Origin: Hygrophila difformis | Lineage: Eukaryota > Streptophyta > Magnoliopsida > Lamiales > Acanthaceae | Assembly (NCBI GenBank): GCA_030278955.1 | Contig: JAOANR010000001.1 | Coordinates: forward strand, 37,211,708 to 37,275,707 | Reading direction: 5' to 3' | DNA length: 64,000 nt | In this document: positions 10,927 through 21,546 of the stretch, piece after piece | How positions within the stretch are numbered: position 1 is the first letter of the stretch | Layout: each line of letters begins with the position of its first letter | Translations under genes and position numbers: made by a program | The notes under the pieces: model-generated | Seen by the model: the letters and a program-made list of their open reading frames with translations, nothing else | What the model was told of the DNA's origin: nothing | The model's database searches: none

Positions 10927-11389
10927 TAAGTTCTTCCCAGGTGTAGGCCTCTTCGTCTTCCTCTGAATTCGCGCGAAGGTTTTGCCACCACTCATCAGCT
11001 TCGCCTCCTAGGTAGTAGATCGCTACGTGTATCTTCTCCTCATCAGGGCATTTGATAGCGTTTAAGAGCTTGTCAAAGGTACGGATCCAACCTTCCAACT
11101 TGGCCGGATCCTTTTGGCCGTCCTAATGGGGTGGATGGTAGGGGTTCACCAATGCTAGATAGTTTATTTGAGCTACTGGCGGAGGTATTGTTTGTGTCCT
11201 ATGCACCTCGGCATCTCCTAATGCTACAAGGAGTTCCTCTACAGTTTTTAAACGTTCTTCCATATTATTGGGCGCATGAGGCACTTGTTCTCCTAGGTTC
11301 TGAGGACTTCCACTGTTGTTGGACGTATTGGGGAGGTTAGCGTCAGTGCCGTTTGGACTCACCTTCCTTGGTTTTCTCCTAGGCGCCAT
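10927..11389 (-). pseudogene. Gypsy gag, N-terminal part (element A)
   Basis: The minus strand starts MAPRRKPRKV at 11389 and continues ERLKTVEELLVALGDAEV, NYLALVNPYHPPH, then meets a TAG stop at 11123-11125 where related gags have tyrosine. Beyond the stop the same frame continues with DPAKLEGWIRTFDKLL and GGEADEWWQNL to the N1 insertion, and resumes at 1114. The start is set by the conserved basic N-terminus shared with the gags of B, C and D. The homology is clear. The premature stop and the insertion make it a pseudogene. Confidence 0.9.
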
Positions 11390-12263
11390 TTTCTGTTATA
11401 ACGTGTATAGATTAGTTTCCAAGGATTTTGCTAGATTGTTTAGACAGGAAATCGTGAATTCTTTTTTTTTTTTTTGGGGTTGGATAGGGGGCTGTTCAGT
11501 TTTTTTTTTTTTTTCGTGAGAATCGTGAATTTCGAATTTTCGGATTTGTTGTTTGGGAAACCAAACAAGATTTTTGGGATAGAGAGTGTTTTAATAAAAA
11601 TTTGATTTTTACTGTTCCACCTAAGGAAATTTTTCTAATTCGTACAAGGATAGGAATGGCTAAGGCCGAGATTTGTTATGCTTAGGCGTGCGCTTAGATG
11701 AACGCGATCTAGAACTAAGGCAGGATCAGTCTCTAGTGAGCGTTTCTAATTCGATGTCAAACTTCTAAGTTATCTAGTGCAAGCAAAAGGTCTAAGTTAG
11801 AACATATCGCTTCTAGGTTATCTAAGGTATAGAAAAAAATGTGGTATGCACATGTAGATGATGATTTTCCCCCCTGAAAATAATTCATACAGTAACTATA
11901 TACACAGTTTTTTTCTAAATTCCATGGGTTTCAAAATAAAAAAAAAAATTATTTCATGGAATTAATGATTTAAAAATTCTAAATAATGACTAAAATTTTT
12001 GAACCACTATATTGGGTCAAAAATAATTATCTTTTGGCTCAAAAATAATTTTGGCTAGGAGTTCCTAGAAATAATAACTTGGGCTTCTATAATAATTTAA
12101 AAATAATAATGGTTTAAAATAATAATAATTTAAAAATAATAATTTAATAGTTTAAAAATAATAATACTAATTTAAAAATAAGCCGGGTTGTGATACCACT
12201 CTGGTATCAGATATTTTCTTTAAAATAAATAGCTTTAAAATATTCTGGGCTCTGATACCAACT
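11390..12263 (-). other. Element A leader with primer-binding site
   Basis: Non-coding leader between LTR and gag. GCTCTGATACCA at 12249-12260 (minus TGGTATCAGAGC) is the initiator tRNA-Met primer site, three bases from the LTR. A second partial match (CTGGTATCAGA) lies near 12202. The middle part holds runs of T and AATAATAATT-type low complexity. Confidence 0.8.
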
Positions 12264-12384
12264 TGTAATACCCCGTTTTTTGGTCACCCAGGTCGGGGTA
12301 TCACCGCCACACCTCCCTAGCAAGACACGGTTTCTCCGAGCTTGCTAAAGAGATGCAAGGCTATGGTTTTTTAGAATTTAAAAC

Positions 12385-13227
12385 TGACAGGCCCAATCTA
12401 ATATGAAAAACCCTGCAAGGGTTGTTTAAGCGATGTCTCAACAACCTGCAAACCACAACCAAAGGCAAACACAGAAACAGAGTGCGGAATAAAATAAGAA
12501 CACAAGGAATTTGATCACCCAGTTCGATCCACTGATCTACATCTGGGGGCTCCAAGCCAGGGATTCACTAAATCTCCACCAAACCGATTGAACAAGAGTC
12601 AACCACACCTTACATACCCTTACATTCCAATGAACTCTCCTATCTACCCAAATAGACTAGAAGAACACAAGGGAGCATCAACTATCTACCCTAATGCACA
12701 CAATTCACCGGCAGGTATTAAGGTGGTGTTTGTGGAATCTAGCTAATCAACAAGTAAAGCTCAATGGTGCTAAAAACACCTACAGTACACCTGGATTGTG
12801 TTTACAAATAATAAACCCAGAAATGCATAAACACAATCCCAATTACCCCATAAAAAAATGGAAGACACAGCAACTACAAGATATACCAGTAGCAGAACAG
12901 TTGTTGGTGCCTTCTGCAAACAACGAAGACCTGGGGTTTCTTCTTCAGCTCTCAATCCGCCATAATCACAGCTTAGAAATCTGTTAATGCTCTGTAAAAT
13001 GAGCTGTGATTGCGGCTATACTCACACACAATCCCTCAAGGACGAAGGTAGGTATATATATGGGTTTTAAGGCCCATCTAAACCCTTCTAAGGCCTGCTA
13101 GGGGAAATGCCACGTCACTGTACTTTTCTGTGCTTTTTCCAGTGAAGAAATAAAGCGTTGTTGGTAGGATGTTGCAACAACGGTAAAAATCACGAATCAT
13201 CTTCACAATAATAAAATATCCCTAACA
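12385..13227 (-). repeat. Copia 3' LTR
   Basis: Plus-strand ends TGACAGGC and CCCTAACA, i.e. TG..CA on both strands. A TATATATA run near 13052-13061, roughly 165-175 bases into the LTR in its own orientation, is a candidate TATA box. Confidence 0.95.
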
Positions 13228-13615
13228 ATCTCCCCCTTTGTGGAGATGATCGGGCCAAGTAGTCAAAACAGTGGATGAAGCACAGAAGAACAGTGTCATA
13301 TCAGAGAGCATCAAAAACCAACATACAAACATGCCAATAATCATAGGAGCAGAAGTAGAGTAGGCATAATCAAAAGCATCCATCCATACGAGATAATATC
13401 ATAACCAAATATCCAGAGAGTCTCCAAAATAATATCCAACAATAAACCAGAATCCTATTACAGACCAGAGAACCAGAATATCCATCAGCAAAACCCATAA
13501 AAATCCAAAAACCAGATTGTTGTTCCAACATCAACAGAATAACAGAAATACCAGCATAAGAACAGATCAGCAACCCTTCAATCCCATCCACTGCATCTCC
13601 CCCTTACTTGGCAGA
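13228..13615 (-). other. Copia polypurine tract and 3' spacer
   Basis: Next to the LTR the minus strand reads CACAAAGGGGGAGAT, a good polypurine tract for plus-strand priming. The rest, up to the third ORF, has no recognised content. Confidence 0.85.
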
Positions 13616-15259
13616 TCAGGGAGTGTCCTCAGAATCATCCTCCCCCTCAGCTGGTGCATCATCAAAGGAATGAGGAAGTAGGGCAACCAGCTTTCGAACT
13701 TTCCTCTTCAATCCCATCTGCTTATCATTCAGAATGCCCAACTCCTTCTCCACTTGTTGCAGCTCACTCCTGATATGATCAACGAGAGCAGAGCCTAGCT
13801 TTTGGGGTCCAAGTTTGAAGTCATTATGGAACCCTTTAAGCTTATCAGAAGGAAGGTGTTTCTTGACCTTAATGTAGGTTTCATTAGGGGCAAGTAGATG
13901 GCAGGACTGGGCAAACAGTGTGATGAGAGCAGGGTAGGGCAGTTGGGTGTTCTTTTCAATTTTGTCATGAGTGAACTTCAACATATGCTTAATGATCAGG
14001 TAACCATAGTTGAGGATCTCAGGACATTCATCAATGGAGTACAGAAACTTACCCATAAGAGAACTAAGCTGGCTAGCATTAGAAGTGGGCAAGAAATTCG
14101 AAGCACCAATTCTAAAGAGGCAATTAAACTTCATAGATAGGTCAGAGGGACTCATAGCCTTTCTACCAAAAGCAAATTTCTTAGAAGCAGAGATAGTAGA
14201 AGCAATGGTAGCTAGCTCAGCATTAAGCAGATCGAAGGGATTATTCATGTCAGTGTTGGAGGGAAGTTCCAACAACTCATTCAGGAAGGAGGGAGTAAAA
14301 TCAAGCAGTTCTCCACGAAGGTAAATTTTGCAATACCAAGGGGACACAGGATCAAGGATATCAGGGTGCAAATTAGCATAAAACTCTCTAACAACAGTAG
14401 GAGAATATCGTTTAAGAGTAGTAGCCCAAACAGACAAATGTTTCTTCTCTAAATACTCAGAAAAACCAATCTGATTATAGTATGGATGCACATAGCACTC
14501 TTCAGAAATGAAACCTCTAGAGTGAAGGGTTTCCAAGGCATACCTTTCTCCATCAGCAGAGAAATACAAAGGAGAATGGGCATCCGATTCCTTAAGAACA
14601 GGGATAGACTTCTTTTTGGGAGGAGCCTTCCGAGATTTCTTCTTTGTAGGTTGTTTGGGTGGTGTTGGAGCAGCCTTGCGCTTTCCTTTCTCACGGATTT
14701 GCTCCCTAATCTGGTCCAGAGGGATATCATCAGTATCAACCTGGGATGGTTGTTCTTCAGTAGTCGGAACATCCTCAGACCCAGAATGGGGTGGAGCATT
14801 CGACTCAGGGTCGAGCATGAGTAAACCATCCCCAGTAGCAATAGCCGATGGTGACAAAGGGGAACTGGAGCCGGGAGGCACAGGAGCGGATGGAGGCACT
14901 TCGGGGGCAGGGACCGAAGGAGATGTCGGACGTGCAGCACCCGCGCTAGGGTTTGCTGGTGTCGGAACATCCGCTTTTGGATCTGCGCCAGCCGAAGTTG
15001 TCTCAACATTGTCCGAAACAGGTTGAGGGTCAGAACCCTTCTCCGGAGTAGGATCGACCTCCATATTAGCATCAGATGGATCAGCAGCAAAGTAGTCGTC
15101 GACAGCAGCATCAACATCTTCTTGCGCATCCTCAAATCGTTCATCATCAGCCGATTGTTCAGCGGCAAGGCGAGCGCGATAGAGAGTATCATCGACAGCA
15201 AGTGGTTGAGCATCCACAACTTCATCAGGATTGACATTGGAGCTGGAACGAGACGCCAT
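13616..15259 (-). CDS. Copia third ORF, 'putative plant transposon protein' type
   Basis: A 547-residue open frame after the pol region, starting MASRSSSNVN about 210 bp after the RNase H stop. Residues 1-180 are acidic, then Pro/Ser-rich. About 190-220 is strongly basic (KRKAAP, KKKSRKAPPKKKS), a likely nuclear localisation or nucleic-acid-binding region. About 225-480 is a folded region with motifs such as FYANLHPDI, KIYLRGELLDFTP and YLIIKHML, resembling the domain labelled 'putative plant transposon protein' in many plant genomes. The end (LQQVEKELGILNDKQMGLKRKV) looks like a coiled coil, followed by an acidic tail. It occupies the envelope-like position of Sireviruses, but I see no signal peptide or membrane segment. 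Its role is unknown; the open frame in a young copy suggests it is used. Confidence 0.8.
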   Translation of the reverse strand: MASRSSSNVNPDEVVDAQPLAVDDTLYRARLAAEQSADDERFEDAQEDVDAAVDDYFAADPSDANMEVDPTPEKGSDPQPVSDNVETTSAGADPKADVPTPANPSAGAARPTSPSVPAPEVPPSAPVPPGSSSPLSPSAIATGDGLLMLDPESNAPPHSGSEDVPTTEEQPSQVDTDDIPLDQIREQIREKGKRKAAPTPPKQPTKKKSRKAPPKKKSIPVLKESDAHSPLYFSADGERYALETLHSRGFISEECYVHPYYNQIGFSEYLEKKHLSVWATTLKRYSPTVVREFYANLHPDILDPVSPWYCKIYLRGELLDFTPSFLNELLELPSNTDMNNPFDLLNAELATIASTISASKKFAFGRKAMSPSDLSMKFNCLFRIGASNFLPTSNASQLSSLMGKFLYSIDECPEILNYGYLIIKHMLKFTHDKIEKNTQLPYPALITLFAQSCHLLAPNETYIKVKKHLPSDKLKGFHNDFKLGPQKLGSALVDHIRSELQQVEKELGILNDKQMGLKRKVRKLVALLPHSFDDAPAEGEDDSEDTP

Positions 15260-15468
15260 TGTAAGAGAATTTTAAATTTTCACAGAAAAGGGGAAAACTG
15301 GAGAGGAAGTGCAGAGTCGTTCTGGGGAGAGAGAAAGAAGTGGACGTGCGGAGGTTTGTGACAACCGGCAACCGTCTCAGGCGGTTAAGAGAACTCCCCC
15401 TGGGCTTGGGCCTGGGCCAAAATAATAATAATGCATGAAATGCGGTGGCCCACCCGAGACATAGCCCT

Positions 15469-17034
15469 TTAGTGAGAAAAGCAGAGGCCCAAACTGCGCC
15501 TCAATGACTCAAACCGAGAAGTCTCCAAGTTCTTTGTAAGGATGTCTGCGAGTTGCTCCAACGACGAGAGATGCTGAATCTTGCATAAGCCATCTTCCAC
15601 CAAATTTCGAATAAAATGGAAACGAATATCAATATGTTTACTCCGATTGTGCTGAACTGGATTCCGGGATATATTAATAGCACTGGTGTTGTCACAGTGT
15701 ATAAGAAAGTCATCCAAGGAAATCCCATAATCCATGAGCATTTGACGCATCCAAATTAGTTGAGTACAACAATGTGCAGCAGCTATATACTCAGCCTCCG
15801 CAGTAGATAAAGCAACAACATTTTGCTTACGAGAATACCAGCTGACTAAGTTCTGCCCAGGATAAAAACATCCACCAGTGGTTGATTTTCGGTCGTCGGA
15901 ACAACCAGCCCAGTCAGAGTCTGTATAACCAATAAGCTCAAGTGAAGAGCGTTTAGAATACCAGAGACCAAGGCCAGGAGTACCTTTGATATATCGAAGA
16001 ATCCTTTTCACAGCACGAAGGTGAGATTCTTTGGGATCTGACTGATATCGAGCGCACACACCAACACTGAAAGAGATATCCGGTCGACTGGCAGTGAGAT
16101 ATAAGAGACTACCAATAATACTACGATACATCTTCTGATTCACTGAAATCCCAGATTCATCTTTGGTAATCTTGTCATGCTGACCAAGGGGTGATCTAGC
16201 AATCTTGCACTCCTCCATTTTGAATTTCTGAAGCATGGTGCCAACATACTTCTCTTGATTTAGAAAAATACCATCGGAGGTTTGCTTGATCTGAAGTCCC
16301 AAAAAGAATGTGAGTTCACCCATCATGCTCATCTCGAATTCAGTCTGCATAGAATGTACAAAGGCATCTCGAAGAGCATCTGAGGTTGAGCCAAAAACAA
16401 TGTCGTCCACATAAATCTGTGCTACCAAAAGATGGTTGTTTGTACGTTGTACGAACAACGTCTTATCAACATTACCACGCATATAACCTTTATCCAAGAG
16501 ATAAGTAGACAACCGTTCGTACCAGACACGGGGAGCCTGCTTCAGACCATAAAGAGCACGTTTGACCTTATACACATAATCAGGGTGATCAGGACATTCA
16601 AAGCCGATAGGCTGAGACACATAGATGTCTTCCTTGATATAGCCATTTAGAAATGCAGTTTTTATGTCCATTTGATAAAGTTTAAAACCAAGAGAGCAAG
16701 ATATAGCAAGTAATAACCTGACAGCTTCAATGCGAGCGACCGGGGCGAATGTCTCATCGTAATCCAGGCCCTCAATCTGAGTAAATCCTTGTGCAACCAA
16801 TCGAGCCTTGTTACGAATGATCTTTCCATGCTCATCAGTTTTGTTCCTAAAAACCCATTTAGTACCAATGACATTTACTCCAGTAGGTTGTTCCATCAAC
16901 TCCCAAACATCATTGCGTTTAAACTGTAGCAACTCATCCTGCATGGCAGCTATCCAAAACTCATCTTGTAAGGCTTCATGAGCATTCTTAGGTTCAATAG
17001 ATGAAACAAAACAATGCATAACATGAAAACACAT
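15469..17034 (-). CDS. Copia reverse transcriptase / RNase H (pol, frameshifted from gag)
   Basis: 521 residues from the first Met, though the frame is open upstream to about 17185, where the frame of the gag-integrase ORF is lost. The RT region (about 40-290) shows GTKWVFRNK, ARLVAQGFTQ, MDIKTAFLNG, LYGLKQAPR and the catalytic YVDDIVFGS (YVDD at 208-211). RNase H (about 370-510) shows YTDSDWAGCSDDRKSTTG, LSTAEAEYIA, CDNTSAI and ADILTKNL. It would copy element RNA to cDNA in the particle. The Met at 17034 is only the first in the frame; natively it was fused to integrase, so the single frameshift between 17150 and 17190 is probably a recent disabling mutation. Confidence 0.93.
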   Translation of the reverse strand: MCFHVMHCFVSSIEPKNAHEALQDEFWIAAMQDELLQFKRNDVWELMEQPTGVNVIGTKWVFRNKTDEHGKIIRNKARLVAQGFTQIEGLDYDETFAPVARIEAVRLLLAISCSLGFKLYQMDIKTAFLNGYIKEDIYVSQPIGFECPDHPDYVYKVKRALYGLKQAPRVWYERLSTYLLDKGYMRGNVDKTLFVQRTNNHLLVAQIYVDDIVFGSTSDALRDAFVHSMQTEFEMSMMGELTFFLGLQIKQTSDGIFLNQEKYVGTMLQKFKMEECKIARSPLGQHDKITKDESGISVNQKMYRSIIGSLLYLTASRPDISFSVGVCARYQSDPKESHLRAVKRILRYIKGTPGLGLWYSKRSSLELIGYTDSDWAGCSDDRKSTTGGCFYPGQNLVSWYSRKQNVVALSTAEAEYIAAAHCCTQLIWMRQMLMDYGISLDDFLIHCDNTSAINISRNPVQHNRSKHIDIRFHFIRNLVEDGLCKIQHLSSLEQLADILTKNLETSRFESLRRSLGLCFSH

Positions 17035-17039
17035 ATTTG

Positions 17040-20000
17040 CTAATTCAGAAATATTGAGTTGATGACTTCGAGTTTGTCTAGGACCAGAGGGATCACCAAT
17101 AATATCATCCTTAGAGTGATGCTTAGGTGCCCGTGGACCACGCTTAGGGCCTCTCCTTTTAGGGGAATCTGGAGCTGATGGTGTTCACCAGTTGTGTCAA
17201 CAACTAAATCACTTCCTTCAGAATCAGAAACTTCAATAGGAGCCGAGGGAGGAGCTACTTCAGGAGTTGCATTAGGAGAAACATGAGGAACAATCCGGAT
17301 AGGCTCATCGTCATCATCATGAGAAGATCTGGACCCTGTAGAGAGATTAGCATCATCAAAGACCACATTAACAGTTTCAATAACTTTTGAAGTCCTCTTC
17401 AAGTAAACACGATATGCTCTTGAATCCACTGAATATCCCAAGAAAATTGCTTCATCAGATTTGGAATCAAACTTCTTGACAATTGTACGATCCTTCAAAG
17501 CATAGCACACACTTCCAAAGACATGAAGGTGAGAAATATTTGGAGTCTTTCCCCTCCAAATTTCATAAGGAGTAGTGGTTGTCTGAGGTCGCATGTACAC
17601 ACGGTTAATAATATAGCATGAGATATTCACAGCTTCAGCCCAAAAACGTTTTCCAAGATTACTGTCATGGAGAAGAGAGCGAGCCATCTCTTGTAGAGTG
17701 CGATTCTTCCTCTCAACCACACCATTCTGTTCTGGAGTATGAGGGGCTGAATATTCATGATTAATACCAAGGTTTTTGCAGAGTTGTGCAAACAACTGAT
17801 TCTCGAACTCTTTCCCATGATCAGATCGAATACGCCCTATCTTGAGATCCTTTTCAGCCATGATCTTTAAGGATAACTTAGAAAACACTGAGATAGCCTC
17901 ATCTTTGGATTTTAAGAAATCAACCCAAGTATAACGAGAAAAATCATCAACACATACAAAGATGTACCTCTTACCACCAAGACTAGGAACTTCAGTTGGT
18001 CCCATCAAGTCCATGTGCAATAATTCAAGACACCTTGTAGTCTGAATGGTATCCACTACCTTGTGAGAGGAGTGAACTTGTTTTCCCTTAGCACAAGCAC
18101 CACAGACTGTCTTGTCTTTGCTTCGTAGTTTGGGCAACCCTCGAACAACGCCAGACTTGCTAAGTTGGATAAGTGATTTGTAATTCATGTGACCACATCT
18201 TTGATGCCACAACTTGGCAGTTTCAACCTGTGACAAAAAGACTGAATCCACAGCAGGCTTCAAGACATAGCAATTGTTAGAAGATCGAACCCCTTTAATG
18301 ACACAGTTATAAGCAGGATCAATGACCATACAATCTTCATCAGTGAAACCAACAAAGAATTTCTCATCACAAAGTTGACTTATGGAAATTAAGTTTGTAG
18401 ACAAATCAGCAACATAGTAGACAGTAGTTAAGAAACCCATGTTTGCACCTTTAGCTTTTCCATAACCACAAATCTTACTACGGGCTCCATTTCCATAGAG
18501 TACTTCTCCACAATCAGATTCCACATAATCAATGAGAAAATCTTTCTTACCAGTCATGTGACGAGAGCAACCACTGTCGAAGTACCACTTACCATCATTG
18601 GGACCTTTCTGAGCAGAAAGAACCACTAAGCACATCTTGGAAATAATCTTGGACTTAGGCATCCACATCATAGTAAGTTTGACCTTTTTCTGTAGTTCCT
18701 GGGATGGCCAGACAACCGGTCGACCACCAAGAAGATCTTGGGTAAGTCTTTGACAGAGTCGAACAGGATGACCTTGGAATTTACAATAAGAGCAATCTTT
18801 GTTCTTCTTGGGTGACTCTGAACTATTAGATATCTCAGGGGCTTTGGATGCATTGGTTTCAGTGGTACCTGCACGCACAAAGGTATGTGCAGATTTCTTA
18901 TTAGGCTTAGAATTATGCTTGTAACCAATACCTTCTCTATTAGATGGAGATTTCCCTTGACTGATAATCTCATCCAGCTTGTTTTTGCCTTTGACCATAT
19001 TATCAATTTTTTGGGTCTTGGCAAGCAGGGCAGCATTCTCCTCCAATAGAGTATCCCTCTCAGTTGATACAGTAGCCAAAGATTGTTTGAGACTAGTGAT
19101 TTCAGCATCCTTTTCATCAATAAGGACTAGAAGATCTCCCTTCTGATCGAGCAACTTCTTATTCTCAGCAACAGCAACTGCATGATCCTCTTTCACCAAT
19201 TCAAATCCTGCAAGAAGTTCATCATAATCATATCGACTAGCATCACTGTCGGATTCATGAGACTCTGTGTCAGACAGATGTCCAGACAGAGTATCATCGG
19301 TTGTTAGAACAACGTCTTTCACAATAAAGGCGATCATCTCTCCATCTTCACTGTCATCCTCTCCTTCCTTGGAAGTAGAGCTGGCTTCATCATCACTCAG
19401 GGTAGCTTGAAGAGCTTTTCCAATCCTCCTTTTAGCAGTTGGACATTCAGAAGCCTTATGGCCAACCCCTTCACAATCATAGCACCTCAAATTCTTGAAA
19501 GTATCAGGTAAATCCATCTTCTTATAACCACCCTTCCTCTTGTCATAGGAACTATCTGACTTGTGCTTGGAAGGTTGTTCCCGGGTTGATGAAACACCAC
19601 GTTGATAACGTCCTTTATCATCTTTCTTGTAATTCAGTTTCTTGGCTCTCTTGTCCTGCAAAATCCTTGCCATCTTCTTGGTCAGATAAGCTTTCTCTTC
19701 TTGATCAACACACTGAATTTCATCCTCAACCCTGAAGGCTAGACTACGAGTGGGCTCTTCCTCTAAGTAGTTCATTTCAAAAGTCTGAAGTGAGCCAACC
19801 AAGGCTTCAAGAGTGAAGGTCTTGGTCTTCTCAAGTTCTTCAAGAGTGGAGACTTTTGGCTGATATCTTCGAGAGACTGTCCTTAGCATCTTTCGAACCA
19901 ACTTTGCATTATCATACTTCAACCCAAAAGACTGAGCCTCATTGACTAACTTCTTAAACCGAGCATGATAAGCAGCAATATTCTCATCCTCGTGCATCCG

Positions 20001-20426
20001 AATACTATCAAAGGCAGACTCAATCCTCTGCAGCTTCAAGGCTTGAACATCTGAAGATCCTTCATGGGCTGCTTCCAAAGCAGTCCAAGCTTCATGAGCT
20101 GTCTCACAATTTGAAATGAGATGATATTGTGACTCATCCACAGAATTGAACAGACAATTCAAAGCAGTGTTGTTCCCTTGTTCCTTGTTCTTCTGAGCAG
20201 CTGACATTTCTTCTTGAGTAGCAGGAACAAAAGTAGTAATGGCAGCAGACATTTCAGTAGCAGGCGTGCGGACCTCTTTCATAGGTTGTTCCCAGGGTGT
20301 TAGAACAGCGTTCCAAACATCTACACCAGTATGCTTAAGAAATATCCTCATTCGATTCTTCCAGAATGGATAATTCGAACCATCAAACAGAGGAGGTCTC
20401 GAAACAGAACCACCTTCTCTACTCAT
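17040..20426 (-). CDS. Copia gag-protease-integrase polyprotein
   Basis: 1128 residues starting MSREGGSVSRPPLF just after the leader. Gag (UBN2 type) is about 10-225. Two zinc knuckles follow: CYDCEGVGHKASEC (315-328) and CSYCKFQGHPVRLC (545-558), with a coiled-coil stretch between them (about 410-490). The protease has WYFDSGCSRHMTG at about 624. The pre-integrase zinc finger is HX3H (741-746) and CX2C (775-778). The integrase triad is D806, D869 and E905 with D35E spacing. The last 50 or so residues are out of frame and unlike Copia proteins, which places a frameshift near 17150-17190. It would form particles, mature the polyprotein and integrate cDNA. Confidence 0.94.
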   Translation of the reverse strand: MSREGGSVSRPPLFDGSNYPFWKNRMRIFLKHTGVDVWNAVLTPWEQPMKEVRTPATEMSAAITTFVPATQEEMSAAQKNKEQGNNTALNCLFNSVDESQYHLISNCETAHEAWTALEAAHEGSSDVQALKLQRIESAFDSIRMHEDENIAAYHARFKKLVNEAQSFGLKYDNAKLVRKMLRTVSRRYQPKVSTLEELEKTKTFTLEALVGSLQTFEMNYLEEEPTRSLAFRVEDEIQCVDQEEKAYLTKKMARILQDKRAKKLNYKKDDKGRYQRGVSSTREQPSKHKSDSSYDKRKGGYKKMDLPDTFKNLRCYDCEGVGHKASECPTAKRRIGKALQATLSDDEASSTSKEGEDDSEDGEMIAFIVKDVVLTTDDTLSGHLSDTESHESDSDASRYDYDELLAGFELVKEDHAVAVAENKKLLDQKGDLLVLIDEKDAEITSLKQSLATVSTERDTLLEENAALLAKTQKIDNMVKGKNKLDEIISQGKSPSNREGIGYKHNSKPNKKSAHTFVRAGTTETNASKAPEISNSSESPKKNKDCSYCKFQGHPVRLCQRLTQDLLGGRPVVWPSQELQKKVKLTMMWMPKSKIISKMCLVVLSAQKGPNDGKWYFDSGCSRHMTGKKDFLIDYVESDCGEVLYGNGARSKICGYGKAKGANMGFLTTVYYVADLSTNLISISQLCDEKFFVGFTDEDCMVIDPAYNCVIKGVRSSNNCYVLKPAVDSVFLSQVETAKLWHQRCGHMNYKSLIQLSKSGVVRGLPKLRSKDKTVCGACAKGKQVHSSHKVVDTIQTTRCLELLHMDLMGPTEVPSLGGKRYIFVCVDDFSRYTWVDFLKSKDEAISVFSKLSLKIMAEKDLKIGRIRSDHGKEFENQLFAQLCKNLGINHEYSAPHTPEQNGVVERKNRTLQEMARSLLHDSNLGKRFWAEAVNISCYIINRVYMRPQTTTTPYEIWRGKTPNISHLHVFGSVCYALKDRTIVKKFDSKSDEAIFLGYSVDSRAYRVYLKRTSKVIETVNVVFDDANLSTGSRSSHDDDDEPIRIVPHVSPNATPEVAPPSAPIEVSDSEGSDLVVDTTGEHHQLQIPLKGEALSVVHGHLSITLRMILLVIPLVLDKLEVINSIFLN

Positions 20427-20459
20427 GTTGGACCGGACTCAGCTAAATGTTAGAGCCCT

Positions 20460-20471
20460 GCTCTGATACCA
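20460..20471 (-). promoter_or_regulatory. Copia primer-binding site
   Basis: GCTCTGATACCA on the plus strand is TGGTATCAGAGC in the element's direction. It matches the 3' end of initiator tRNA-Met and starts two bases from the LTR. Confidence 0.95.
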
Positions 20472-20473
20472 AT

Positions 20474-21316
20474 TGACAGGCCCAATCTAATATGAAAAAC
20501 CCTGCAAGGGTTGTTTAAGCGATGTCTCAACAACCTGCAAACCACAACCAAAGGCAAACACAGAAACAGAGTGCGGAATAAAATAAGAACACAAGGAATT
20601 TGATCACCCAGTTCGATCCACTGATCTACATCTGGGGGCTCCAAGCCAGGGATTCACTAAATCTCCACCAAACCGATTGAACAAGAGTCAACCACACCTT
20701 ACATACCCTTACATTCCAATGAACTCTCCTATCTACCAAAATAGACTAGAAGAACACAAGGGAGCATCAACTATCTACCCTAATGCACACAATTCACCGG
20801 CAGGTATTAAGGTGGTGTTTGTGGAATCTAGCTAATCAACAAGTAAAGCTCAATGGTGCTAAAAACACCTACAGTACACCTGGATTGTGTTTACAAATAA
20901 TAAACCCAGAAATGCATAAACACAATCCCAATTACCCCATAAAAAAATGGAAGACACAGCAACTACAAGATATACCAGTAGCAGAACAGTTGTTGGTGCC
21001 TTCTGCAAACAACGAAGACCTGGGGTTTCTTCTTCAGCTCTCAATCCGCCATAATCACAGCTTAGAAATCTGTTAATGCTCTGTAAAATGAGCTGTGATT
21101 GCGGCTATACTCACACACAATCCCTCAAGGACGAAGGTAGGTATATATATGGGTTTTAAGGCCCATCTAAACCCTTCTAAGGCCTGCTAGGGGAAATGCC
21201 ACGTCACTGTACTTTTCTGTGCTTTTTCCAGTGAAGAAATAAAGCGTTGTTGGTAGGATGTTGCAACAACGGTAAAAAGCACGAATCATCTTCACAATAA
21301 TAAAATATCCCTAACA
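20474..21316 (-). repeat. Copia 5' LTR
   Basis: 843 bp, same length and ends as the 3' LTR. The near identity is direct evidence of recent insertion. Confidence 0.95.
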
Positions 21317-21546
21317 AAAACATTCAAACAGCCCATTCATGTATAATTTGAAAATAATATTACATAAATGCAGCAGAAGTAATATTTACATATGTATAAT
21401 GCAGGAATTTAAAAATAGGGCCAACATGGCCAAACACGGGTTAAACAGGCCCGTTCATGCAAATTCTAGTATAACGCAAAATTTAAAATATAATGTATTT
21501 TCCCAAAATTCCCACGTATGCATATGATGATGCATATTCTTCAACT

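Larger units (their letters stand above)
12385..21316 (-). mobile_element. Young, nearly intact Ty1/Copia element with a third ORF (Sirevirus-like)
   Basis: 8932 bp with 843-bp LTRs that differ at only two positions by eye (near 12656/20745 and 13188/21277). The target AAAAC is duplicated at 12380-12384 and 21317-21321. Order on the minus strand: LTR, primer site, gag-protease-integrase, RT-RNase H, a third ORF, purine tract, LTR. The Copia order (integrase before RT) is clear. A large ORF after pol is a feature of the Sirevirus group, whose members may carry an envelope-like gene there. One frameshift near 17150-17190 splits the polyprotein. Everything else needed for movement appears present. 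Confidence 0.95.

Noticed and set aside
12694..12987. 97-residue frame present in both Copia LTRs
   Set aside because: A chance frame within the LTR, duplicated because LTRs are direct repeats.
14449..15237. 262-residue Leu/Met-rich frame as a membrane protein
   Set aside because: A shadow in another frame of the third Copia ORF; the hydrophobic look comes from frame shift of acidic and Pro/Ser codons.
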